Positions 6,049 to 12,595 of a stretch of DNA of 18,277 nt are shown here, piece by piece (within the stretch, counting starts at the first letter, position 1; each line of letters starts with the position of its first letter). The position numbers and the translations under genes are program-made. Under the pieces are notes generated by a model that saw nothing but the letters and a program-made list of their open reading frames with translations, made no database searches and was not told the origin of the DNA. Origin of the DNA: Gammaproteobacteria bacterium (GTDB taxonomy: Bacteria > Pseudomonadota > Gammaproteobacteria > Pseudomonadales > Azotimanducaceae). Location: NCBI GenBank assembly GCA_026706425.1, contig JAPOYW010000558.1, positions 2,722 through 20,998 of the forward strand, in the 5' to 3' direction.

Positions 6049-8376
6049 TCACTCGTCTGACGCGTTCTCCGCTTGGCGGGCGACGACGATGCGGTCGGCG
6101 TCCCTCAACACTTCCTCGGCCCGACGCTCGATGTCCTTCGGCAACATGCCCAAGGCATGCAGTCGGCGCTCATAGTCGGCGATCATGTTCCGGTCTAGGG
6201 AGGGGTCGATTTCCAGTCGCCGCTCCAACTCGGTGATCAACGCGTCGGCGTCGGTAACGACCTGGCGGCGTTGGGAATGCCGGTCGAGTACAACCGCGCG
6301 GGCCTCGAACACCTGGTCGCACTGCTCGCGGAACTGTTTCCAGAGCCTTTGGTCGGCACGTCTCGGCAAAGGGCCCACGGCCTTCCAACGGCGTTGGAGT
6401 GCCTTCATTGACTCGGCCTGGTCGGTAACGCGATCACCGGATTCGCGGATCGCAATGGCATCGGCGACGATCGCCTCCTTTTTTTCGATGTTCCGGTCCC
6501 ACTCCTGTTTGAGCAACGTGTGGATCGCACTGGCGAGCTCCTCGAACCGGTTCGTCAGCTGCCGGCCCGCCTTGCGGTCGACGGGGTGGTATTCGCGCCA
6601 TTCGTTGCGCGCTTGCCGGAGGATCCTTTCCACGCCGCGCCAGTCGGCGTTGTCCCAGTCGTTGTTCTCCAGAAACCCCTCAAGCGCGGCGACGATTGTC
6701 TGGCGCTGCTCCAGGTTGAAGGCCCGTCGCTCGGCGGCGCGGTCGAATCGGCGTCTCAAGTCCCGGTCGCGGCGGGTTTCTGCCGGGCCAAGTTGGTTCC
6801 ATTGGTCGCGAAGGGACTTCACCGCCTGCATCTGATCGTGCGGTTCGAGGGGGCTGGCGGCCAGTTCCTCGATCTGTTGGCACAGGGACTCGCGCTGGGG
6901 CGCTTGGGCGTAGGTCCGCCACTCGCGCAACTCCCGCACCCGTGCACCGAGTTCGGCGAGGTCGGAGCTGAAAGGCTGTGCCTTCGCCCGGGGCAGCCCC
7001 TTCAGAAGATCCCGAAGCCGCCGTTCTTGTTCCACGGCGTCGTGGACGGCACCGTCCTCGATGCTCTGCCCCAACTCGGCGATCTTGTCGGTCACCTGGT
7101 CCAGCATGGCATCGGCTTGCGTCTCGGACTGCTCCGCCGCGGTGGCGAGGTCGCGTTGGCGCTGCTTCAAGGCCGTGATTTCCTCGAGTTCGGGTACATC
7201 GTCCGGCCAGGCGAAGCGCCCGAGCAGGCGGTCGACATCGTCGCGTTGCCGCCGCAGCTCCCGCATGGCCGAGTCGAACGACTCGAAGCGCGGGTGTTCG
7301 GGATCGGGAATTTCCCCCGCCAGCAGTTCCCTGGCCTTCGGCAGCAAGTCCTGCGCCCGCTCGCGGTCCCGGGTTCGGGCCGCGACCGACGTCATCACCT
7401 CACGGAATCGTGCACTCAGTTCTTCGCCGGGTGGTTTGGCGTCGGCACCGGCGTTCCATTCGGCGGCGAGTTCGTCGACGGACTGTTTAGCGTCCTCGAC
7501 CGACACCTTGTCGCCGGCACCGCCCGGGAGGGAGTCCGCGACGTCTGCGAGAAGCGACTCTGCACGGGTCAGCAAGGCGCCGAAGTCGACCTCGACCTCC
7601 GGGTGGGGCGCCTGCGCCGGCTGACGCCGCGCCGGGAAACGACGTCGAATGGCATTGAGGTCGCGCGCCACGACGCTGAACCTTTCGAGCTCTCGGTCGG
7701 TCTCCTCCATGGCGTCGAGGTGGTTGGTCCAATCCCTTTCTATGGCGTCGCGCCGTGCCTCGTAGTGCGGGTCGTCCCCTTCGAGGGCCACCGCGGCGGC
7801 GAGGATCGTCTCGGTCTGCGTGTCCTCCTCGTCCCGGCGGTGGGACGCGGCGCGTAGTGCGGCAAGACGGTCGCGGGCTGCCCGGTGCACCGACTTGTCC
7901 CGCCGGCGCGTGGTCTTCTCCATCTCGGTCAAGGTCGCCGGATCCCAGGTAGCCTCGGCGACTGCCTGACGGACCTGGGCACGCGGGTTTTCCGCCAACG
8001 CGGCTGCGAATTCACCGGGGTCCGCAATGCTCGGGGCGACCGCGAGCGCGGCCTCTACCGTCTCGGCGGAGGCCAGCGCCGCGCGCTGGACCGCCGGATG
8101 ATTGCGAATCGTCTCCGGCGTGTCGTTGTCGATCAGGCTGAGCAGTCGACTAAGGGCCTCCGCAGCGACTTCCTCGTCGCCCAGGCCCTCGAAGACGACG
8201 TCGGGACGGTTCAGGCGCTCCAGTGCCTTGAGGCGAACGTCCCTGTCGGCATCGTCACGAAATACGAGGGCAAACGTCGCCTGCTCCCCGTCCCCGAGAT
8301 CGGCGAGGGCGGCGGTCCTGACTGCAGGATCTTCCGCTTCGAGACGCGGCTTGCGACTGAACAGCTTGCGTAACAT
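6049..8376 (-). CDS. DUF349 domain-containing protein
   Basis: A 775-residue soluble, highly charged protein. The start at ATG 8376 gives MLRKLFSRKPRLEAED, with a GAGAG about ten bases upstream; the frame is open further but that part does not look like protein. The N-terminal part (about 20-190) is alanine-rich and helical with repeat-like units. The centre is rich in Glu/Arg/Gln and likely coiled coil. The C-terminal half has repeated DUF349 units recognisable by WNQLGPAETRRDRDLRRRF, EWREYHPVDRKAGRQLTNRF and RRWKAVGPLPRRADQRLWKQF, each with an aromatic-led helix and a following RF-E/Q helix. The biochemical function is not established. It stands alone, facing the kinase operon and diverging from the hydrolase. 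Confidence 0.85.
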   Translation of the reverse strand: MLRKLFSRKPRLEAEDPAVRTAALADLGDGEQATFALVFRDDADRDVRLKALERLNRPDVVFEGLGDEEVAAEALSRLLSLIDNDTPETIRNHPAVQRAALASAETVEAALAVAPSIADPGEFAAALAENPRAQVRQAVAEATWDPATLTEMEKTTRRRDKSVHRAARDRLAALRAASHRRDEEDTQTETILAAAVALEGDDPHYEARRDAIERDWTNHLDAMEETDRELERFSVVARDLNAIRRRFPARRQPAQAPHPEVEVDFGALLTRAESLLADVADSLPGGAGDKVSVEDAKQSVDELAAEWNAGADAKPPGEELSARFREVMTSVAARTRDRERAQDLLPKARELLAGEIPDPEHPRFESFDSAMRELRRQRDDVDRLLGRFAWPDDVPELEEITALKQRQRDLATAAEQSETQADAMLDQVTDKIAELGQSIEDGAVHDAVEQERRLRDLLKGLPRAKAQPFSSDLAELGARVRELREWRTYAQAPQRESLCQQIEELAASPLEPHDQMQAVKSLRDQWNQLGPAETRRDRDLRRRFDRAAERRAFNLEQRQTIVAALEGFLENNDWDNADWRGVERILRQARNEWREYHPVDRKAGRQLTNRFEELASAIHTLLKQEWDRNIEKKEAIVADAIAIRESGDRVTDQAESMKALQRRWKAVGPLPRRADQRLWKQFREQCDQVFEARAVVLDRHSQRRQVVTDADALITELERRLEIDPSLDRNMIADYERRLHALGMLPKDIERRAEEVLRDADRIVVARQAENASDE

Positions 8377-8485
8377 GGTGAGGCTCTCACAACGTGACCC
8401 GACATGGTTATCTCGCCTCGCGGCGGTCACATGCGGGCGCGCCAAGTAAGGCAGGTCGCGCGTGAGAGAGGGAACGGCCAGCATA

Positions 8486-8507
8486 CGTCTCGCGTACTCG
8501 CGAGACG
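8486..8507. promoter_or_regulatory. Perfect 9-bp stem hairpin
   Basis: CGTCTCGCG-TACT-CGCGAGACG is a perfect inverted repeat with a 4-base loop, about 110 bp upstream of the DUF349 start. It could be a leader hairpin of that transcript or an operator. No T-run is next to it. Confidence 0.4.
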
Positions 8508-8658
8508 CGCTGCCCGGTCTTCCGCAGGTGTCCGCCGTGAAGCGGCTCGGCGCGGCTGGATGGATGCCGGAGTATCGACCAGCCGTTGATTCCTACAGTC
8601 GCTCTTGGCGGTGCGCTTTGCGTGATCATTGTTTTCGCCACGACAACGCTCCTCGACG

Positions 8659-8676
8659 GGTCCACGGACGTGGACC
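8659..8676. promoter_or_regulatory. Operator-like palindrome upstream of hydrolase
   Basis: GGTCCACG-GA-CGTGGACC is a perfect 8-bp dyad with a 2-bp centre, 87 bp before the hydrolase ATG. Length and symmetry suit a dimeric repressor such as a TetR- or GntR-type protein; no such regulator gene is seen in the window. Confidence 0.4.
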
Positions 8677-8763
8677 ACAGCGGACATAAGGAACCTGCAT
8701 TGTGCGACCGACGGGCACTTGAACGCAAATCGAACCGCCACGCTGGTACCCTGACCGCACGTC

Positions 8764-9690
8764 ATGGATCAAAGAGGGGGCGGGGTGGCGCGCTGGGACA
8801 ACGGCGGCGAGGACGAGATCCCGGGCTGGTTCTGGACAGCCGTCGAAACCGAAGCCGAGGAACACACCGTCGAAGTGGAAGAATGCGACGTGTTGTACCG
8901 GACCTGGGGAGAACAGGGAAAGCCACCCATGCTCCTGATCCACGGGATGAACGCCCACTCCCGATGGTGGGATTTCATCGCACCCCAACTCACGGGCGAG
9001 TACCGCATTGCCGCGATGGACCTTACCGGCATGGGCGACTCCGACTACCGCTACGCCTACGATGCCGAGACCTACGCCGCCGAGATCGTCGCGGTCTGCG
9101 ACGACGCGGGCTTCAGCAATGACGTGGTGGTCGTCGCCCACAGCTTCGGCGGCGTCATGGCCACCAAGGCCGCGAATCTGTTCCCCGAACGTTTCGGCGC
9201 CCTAGTGCTCGTCGACTCCGGCATCCGCCCTCCCGACGAACCCCTCCCCGCCGAGGGCCCGGTGATGGGCGGTGGACGCGCCAAGGTCTACCCGAGCCGC
9301 AAAGTCGCCGCAGAACGGTTCCGGCTGTTCCCGCCGCAACCCTGCGCCAACCGCTACATCCTGACCTACATCGCGCGCCACTCGCTGATGCGCGTCGACG
9401 GTGGGTGGGCCTGGAAATTCGACGAGGAACTGCCGCTCACGCTGAGGGGCGGGGAACGCCAGCCGGAGGACTACAGCGGCCTAACGCTTCCCGTGGGAAT
9501 CATCTACGGCGAGTTGAGTGAGTCCTGCAAGAAAACCACGGTCGACTTCACCGTGGGGCTGATCCCTGGCGAAGTGCCGGTGGTCGAAGTGACGGGTGCG
9601 CAACATCATGTGTTCTTGGATCAACCGTTGGAGTTCGTGGAGGCGCTACTGGCAACTGTCCGGCGGTTGCTAGGTGTCGCACGGAACTAG
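8764..9690 (+). CDS. Alpha/beta hydrolase
   Basis: A 308-residue alpha/beta-hydrolase-fold protein. Residues about 55-62 (PMLLIHGM) form the strand and HG oxyanion-hole motif. The nucleophile elbow is VVAHSFGG with Ser127. The catalytic His is His281 or His282 in AQHHVFLD. The acid expected after the LPVGIIYGE strand is Glu where many relatives have Asp. There is no signal peptide, so it is cytoplasmic; the substrate is unknown (esterase, lactonase or haloalkane-type reactions are all possible). ATG 8764 is the longest start, but GTG 8785 has AAAGAGG 7 bases upstream and may be the real one, giving a protein seven residues shorter. Confidence 0.85.
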   Translation: MDQRGGGVARWDNGGEDEIPGWFWTAVETEAEEHTVEVEECDVLYRTWGEQGKPPMLLIHGMNAHSRWWDFIAPQLTGEYRIAAMDLTGMGDSDYRYAYDAETYAAEIVAVCDDAGFSNDVVVVAHSFGGVMATKAANLFPERFGALVLVDSGIRPPDEPLPAEGPVMGGGRAKVYPSRKVAAERFRLFPPQPCANRYILTYIARHSLMRVDGGWAWKFDEELPLTLRGGERQPEDYSGLTLPVGIIYGELSESCKKTTVDFTVGLIPGEVPVVEVTGAQHHVFLDQPLEFVEALLATVRRLLGVARN

Positions 9691-9760
9691 GTGGCGAACG
9701 CTCTAACTGGCGTCGCGAATGGCGTCGGGGGTTCCAGGGATCGCGCGTCCCATCCAGTCC

Positions 9761-9776
9761 CTAGTCCTAGCTCAAC
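9761..9776 (+). repeat. 16-bp near-direct repeat, left copy
   Basis: CTAGTCCTAGCTCAAC matches the last codons of nrdB at 12580-12595 (CTAGTCCCAGCTCAAC) in 15 of 16 positions. The two copies bracket the decayed restriction-modification island, and this copy contains the premature stop of the endonuclease remnant. It may be an insertion scar or chance. Confidence 0.35.
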
Positions 9777-10032
9777 TCTGCTTCGACTTGGCCACGACGC
9801 CTGACGGAATCCCGATGTGCTTGGTCTCGCGCACATGGTCAATCTGATGGGTCGTCGCTGCACGCTCTCTGCCGTCAACCGTCTTCCGAATGACCATCTT
9901 GCGCTTCTTCCAGCCCCTCTCCGTGAATGCCTGGCGAAGCCGCTGGGTCACGCTCGATTCCCCGCCTCCACCTCGAACCAGTTCGGAGTCCAAGACCTGC
10001 ATATGAGTGAGGACGTCGCAGAGCTCGCCTAG

Positions 10033-10053
10033 CTAGCAGCCTGTCGGACTTAG
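10033..10053 (+). repeat. Left terminal inverted repeat of the IS
   Basis: It begins CTAGCAGCCTGTCGGACT and ends TAG. It is identical to the reverse complement of the right end; similarity continues past it with GCCCGG after a 2-base offset. Confidence 0.9.
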
Positions 10054-10097
10054 TAGCCCGGTCTATAGTTGAGGTGGCGAAGCAAGGAAGCTGATCG

Positions 10098-11447
10098 ATG
10101 GCGAAGTTCGTGGAGTCGGATCGAGACCAAGCGTACCTGTTGCCGCCGGACCTTCGGGACTGGATCCCATCGGACGATCTGGTTCACTTCGTGCTGGAGG
10201 CGGTGGAGCGGGTGTCGATGTCGGTGTTCAAGGTGAACGAGCGCGGCACGGGGTCGGCGCAGTACCACCCGCGGATGATGCTGGCGCTGCTGGTGTACTG
10301 CTACGCGAACGGGGTGTTCGGTTCGCGGCGGATCGAGCGGGCGACGTACCGGGACCTCGGGGTTCGGTACCTGACGGCGGACCGGCACCCGGACCACGAC
10401 ACGATCTGCGCGTTCCGCCGACGCAACGTGGAGGCGGTGGGCGAGGCGTTCGTGGAGGTTCTGCTGCTGGCGCGGGAGTTGAAGCTGCTGCGGGTGGGGA
10501 CGGTGAGCGTGGACGGCACGAAGGTGGACGCGAACGCGAACAAGCGCAACAGCGTGCGCTACGACCGGGCGGTGGCGTTGCGGGAGCAGCTGCGCGGCGA
10601 GATCGACGGGTTGCTCGGCGAGGCGGAACGGGCGGACGCGGCGGCGGCGCCGGACGGGCAGAGTCTGCCGGAGGAGTTGTCGCGGCGGGAGCAGCTGGCG
10701 GCGAAGCTGGACAAGGCGTGCGCGGAGTTGGAGCGTCGCGCGAAGCGGCGGGCGGCCTCGGAGCGCGGGGCCTACGAGCGCAAGGTGGCGGCGCGGGAGT
10801 CGCGCGAGGGGTCGAGCAAGGGGCGCCACATCAAGCCGCCGGACGAGAAGCCGGGGCCGGCGGAGCAGATCAACCTGACGGACGCGGACAGCGGTCTGAT
10901 GAGGAAGAGCAAACGGCACGAGTACCGCCAGGCGTACAACGCGCAGGCGGTGGTGGACGCGGACGGCAGCCAGCTGGTGTTGGGCGTGCGGGTGAGCACG
11001 AACGCGAGCGACCGGCGGGAGCTGGTGGCGGACGTGGACAGCGTGCCCCGGGAGCTGGGCACGGCGGAACGGGTGTTGGCCGACAGCGGCTACGCGACGG
11101 GCGACGAGGTCGCGGCGCTGGAGGGCCGCGGGATGGACGTGCTGGTGGCGACCGGCGCGGAAGGCAAACGCCGGCGCCACGACTTCCGGCCGGAGTCGGC
11201 GCGGCGGCAGCGGGAGCCGAAGGCGGCGTGGCTCAAGGCCATGCGGGCGAAGCTGGCGGAGGAGGAGAACAAGGCGCGCTACCGGTTGCGCAAGCACACG
11301 GTGGAGCCGGTGTTCGGGATCGTCAAGCAGGCGATGGGGTTCCGGCAGTTCCTGGTGCGCGGCATCGACAAGGTGGAGGGCGAGTGGACCTTGGTCATGC
11401 TCGCCTACAACTGTCGGCGGGTGAACAACCTGATGGCCGCGGCGTGA
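10098..11447 (+). CDS. IS1182-family DDE transposase
   Basis: A 449-residue intact transposase. The N-terminal DUF772-type region includes YHPRMMLALLVYCYANGVF and SRRIERATYRDLGVRYL. The DDE catalytic residues fit TVSVDGTKVDANAN (first Asp, about residue 140), VLADSGYATGDEV (second Asp) and the C-terminal EPVFGIVKQAMGFRQFLVRG (Glu), which is the IS1182 signature. The central part (about 155-260) is a charged Ala/Glu/Arg-rich helical stretch. The start at ATG 10098 follows AGGAAG. The gene is extremely G-rich on its coding strand, unlike its neighbours. Because no frameshift or stop is seen, the element is probably still mobile. Confidence 0.93.
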   Translation: MAKFVESDRDQAYLLPPDLRDWIPSDDLVHFVLEAVERVSMSVFKVNERGTGSAQYHPRMMLALLVYCYANGVFGSRRIERATYRDLGVRYLTADRHPDHDTICAFRRRNVEAVGEAFVEVLLLARELKLLRVGTVSVDGTKVDANANKRNSVRYDRAVALREQLRGEIDGLLGEAERADAAAAPDGQSLPEELSRREQLAAKLDKACAELERRAKRRAASERGAYERKVAARESREGSSKGRHIKPPDEKPGPAEQINLTDADSGLMRKSKRHEYRQAYNAQAVVDADGSQLVLGVRVSTNASDRRELVADVDSVPRELGTAERVLADSGYATGDEVAALEGRGMDVLVATGAEGKRRRHDFRPESARRQREPKAAWLKAMRAKLAEEENKARYRLRKHTVEPVFGIVKQAMGFRQFLVRGIDKVEGEWTLVMLAYNCRRVNNLMAAA

Positions 11448-11610
11448 ACCGGCCGCCGACCCCGGATTCGACCGTTCCGGGGCCTCATGGCTCGGCTTCG
11501 GCGATCGGTCACCGAACGCATCGGTGCCCGCACGAACTTGGCAAGGTGGCCAAAGGAGAGAGTTCGAAGTGATCACGTCAATTGCTAGTCGGCTTCGCAT
11601 TCGTCCGGGC

Positions 11611-11631
11611 CTAAGTCCGACAGGCTGCTAG
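11611..11631 (+). repeat. Right terminal inverted repeat of the IS
   Basis: It reads CTAAGTCCGACAGGCTG followed by CTAG, a perfect 21-bp inverted copy of the left end. The remaining region between the transposase stop and this repeat (11448-11610) shows no gene. Confidence 0.9.
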
Positions 11632-11717
11632 GGGTTTCGCAAAATCGCGAACCATCACGGCTTCAGCGTGGTTGAGGCTTGCTACATCGAAGCCCGCCGC
11701 TGACAGGGTGGCCAGAT

Positions 11718-12345
11718 TCATACCGACGCGACCGCAGAGTTGTAAGCGTAAGTCGGCCAGTCCGGAGCATAGTGGAGGCTCGCTTGGTTGCCCCAGATGG
11801 TCCATCCATCGCGTCTGCCCCGCCCGAACAGTTCCAAGTAGGGTCCACGCGAACAGCTCTCGATGATCTCGTATTGCTCGTCTGGCTTGCGGGAATGCTC
11901 TCGTTTGCGCGTTGCGATCAGGTTGACTTGCCGTCGACCAGCCGCCAGCGTTCGAGCTCCCTTCCCCCGCACGCCGAAGAGGATCAACTCCGTCACGTTA
12001 CGAAAATAGAATCCAACCCCCCGACCGTCCGACCCACCGTCCTTTCTGATCTTGTGCCAGATCAGATTGGGTCTTGTATTCAAAACCCCACGAATTGAGG
12101 ACCTCCAACCCAGCCGGCAGTAGCGCATTGGGGATCCACAGGTAGCAGTGAGCCACCTCATTCACATGGTTCGCTATAGGGAGTTCCGCGATCTCCTCTA
12201 CGGACAGGGTTTCATAACGAGAGAGGCGGCGGTGCTCCGGAGCCACCTTTCCAGTGCGGTTGTGGAACCGCCACGGAGGATCAGCAAGAACGGTACCGAA
12301 CTTCCGACCCTCCAGCTCGCATGCGAGGTCGCTCGCGGCACTCAT
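11718..12345 (-). pseudogene. MT-A70 family adenine DNA methyltransferase, frameshifted
   Basis: The gene starts at ATG 12345 with AGGGGGG upstream and ends at TGA 11718-11720. The first frame carries the catalytic DPPW at residues 22-25 (TVLADPPWRF) and runs to GFEYKT. Then a run of three C (plus-strand GGG at 12069-12071) has one base too many, and the product would go off into unrelated sequence ending near 11998. In the shifted frame the family sequence resumes at once as NLIWHKIRKDGG, with SRKPDEQYE, YLELFGR and the typical C-terminal end WGNQ and WPTYAYNS. Without the extra base it would be 208 residues, normal for the family. MT-A70 enzymes of this size transfer a methyl group to adenine N6 and often pair with restriction enzymes, here the overlapping downstream gene. 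The region is less GC-rich than the chromosome around it, suggesting horizontal gain. A sequencing error is the main alternative. Confidence 0.8.
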
Positions 12346-12579
12346 GGGCGCACCCCCCTTTTGTCGTTTCTACCCGAGTGGAGTCTTGCGACCTGACCGA
12401 CGCGGCTTCCGACGAGTCGTGGCGCTGCTTTCCTCACCTTCGAATCCCTCTCTGATACGCCGCTGCAAATGCCACGCCCTAACTCTGGTCCTTCGTTCTG
12501 TCCATCTCTGACCACGTTTGCCACGTCGCCGCCGCGCGGACGGAACGACGGCCATTCCTCTAGAGAGTAGCGGTAGGTG
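12346..12579 (-). other. Gap between nrdB and methyltransferase; one doubtful Arg-rich small frame
   Basis: A frame at 12370-12555 (61 residues, about one quarter Arg) begins with ATG directly abutting AGAGGA, too close for normal initiation. It has no recognisable motif, and a second overlapping frame exists at 12342-12524. I do not call a gene. The stretch presumably contains the promoter of the methyltransferase-endonuclease operon. Confidence 0.25.
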
Positions 12580-12595
12580 CTAGTCCCAGCTCAAC
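12580..12595 (+). repeat. 16-bp near-direct repeat, right copy (3' end of nrdB)
   Basis: CTAGTCCCAGCTCAAC encodes the last residues and stop of NrdB on the opposite strand. It matches 9761-9776 in 15 of 16 positions and marks the right border of the decayed island. Confidence 0.35.

Larger units (their letters stand above)
8377..8763. other. Divergent intergenic region between DUF349 and hydrolase genes
   Basis: This 387-bp stretch holds no convincing gene; the short frames on both strands have compositions and starts unlike the neighbours. It contains two perfect dyads, annotated separately at 8486-8507 and 8659-8676, and should include the promoters of both divergent genes. A weak -35-like TTGAAC lies near 8719, with no good -10 partner. 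Confidence 0.6.
10033..11631 (+). mobile_element. IS1182-family insertion sequence
   Basis: A complete element of about 1.6 kb with one transposase gene and perfect terminal inverted repeats of 21 bp counting the outer CTAG. CTAG occurs twice at the left edge (10029-10036) and once at the right (11628-11631), so the exact ends are uncertain by 4 bp. If the outer CTAG belongs to the target, the element used a CTAG tetranucleotide site. The transposase is intact and the two ends are identical, so the insertion looks recent. It interrupts the restriction endonuclease remnant. Confidence 0.9.
9772..11721 (-). pseudogene. Type II restriction endonuclease remnant (BglII/BstYI-like), split by IS and 3'-truncated
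   Basis: The coding remnant is in two parts, 11721 to 11629 and 10032 to 9772, with the IS between them. Removing the IS while keeping one CTAG joins them in frame, giving about 116 residues. The start ATG at 11721 overlaps the methyltransferase stop as ATGA. The reconstructed protein has NHAEAV near residue 17, ELVRGGGGE near 47, TQRLRQAFTERGWKK near 59, VDGRER, and THQIDHVR near 91. From memory of the family these match the N-terminal half of BglII/BstYI-like enzymes. In relatives the catalytic EIEWNNKDPFFDRDL block follows directly after the DHVR part. Here the sequence diverges at about 9829 and stops at 9772, so the catalytic core is absent. The gene is certainly inactive. The specific family is a judgement from motif recall, not from a search. 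Confidence 0.7.

Noticed and set aside
6520..7857. 445-residue open frame on the (+) strand
   Set aside because: It is antisense to the DUF349 gene, has no start context or family motif, and follows the codon bias of the opposite strand.
8408..8765. Two (-) strand frames of about 110 residues in the hydrolase-DUF349 spacer
   Set aside because: No ribosome binding site, no recognisable domain, and they overlap both perfect dyads; a regulatory spacer is more likely.
10050..11600. 516-residue open frame on the (-) strand across the IS
   Set aside because: It is the mirror of the transposase gene; the protein is almost all Arg/Leu/His/Pro/Val, as expected from antisense of a G-rich gene, with no motif.
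12342..12555. Possible third gene of the restriction-modification operon, such as a controller protein
   Set aside because: The small Arg-rich frames show no helix-turn-helix pattern, and the start abuts the AGAGGA without a spacer.
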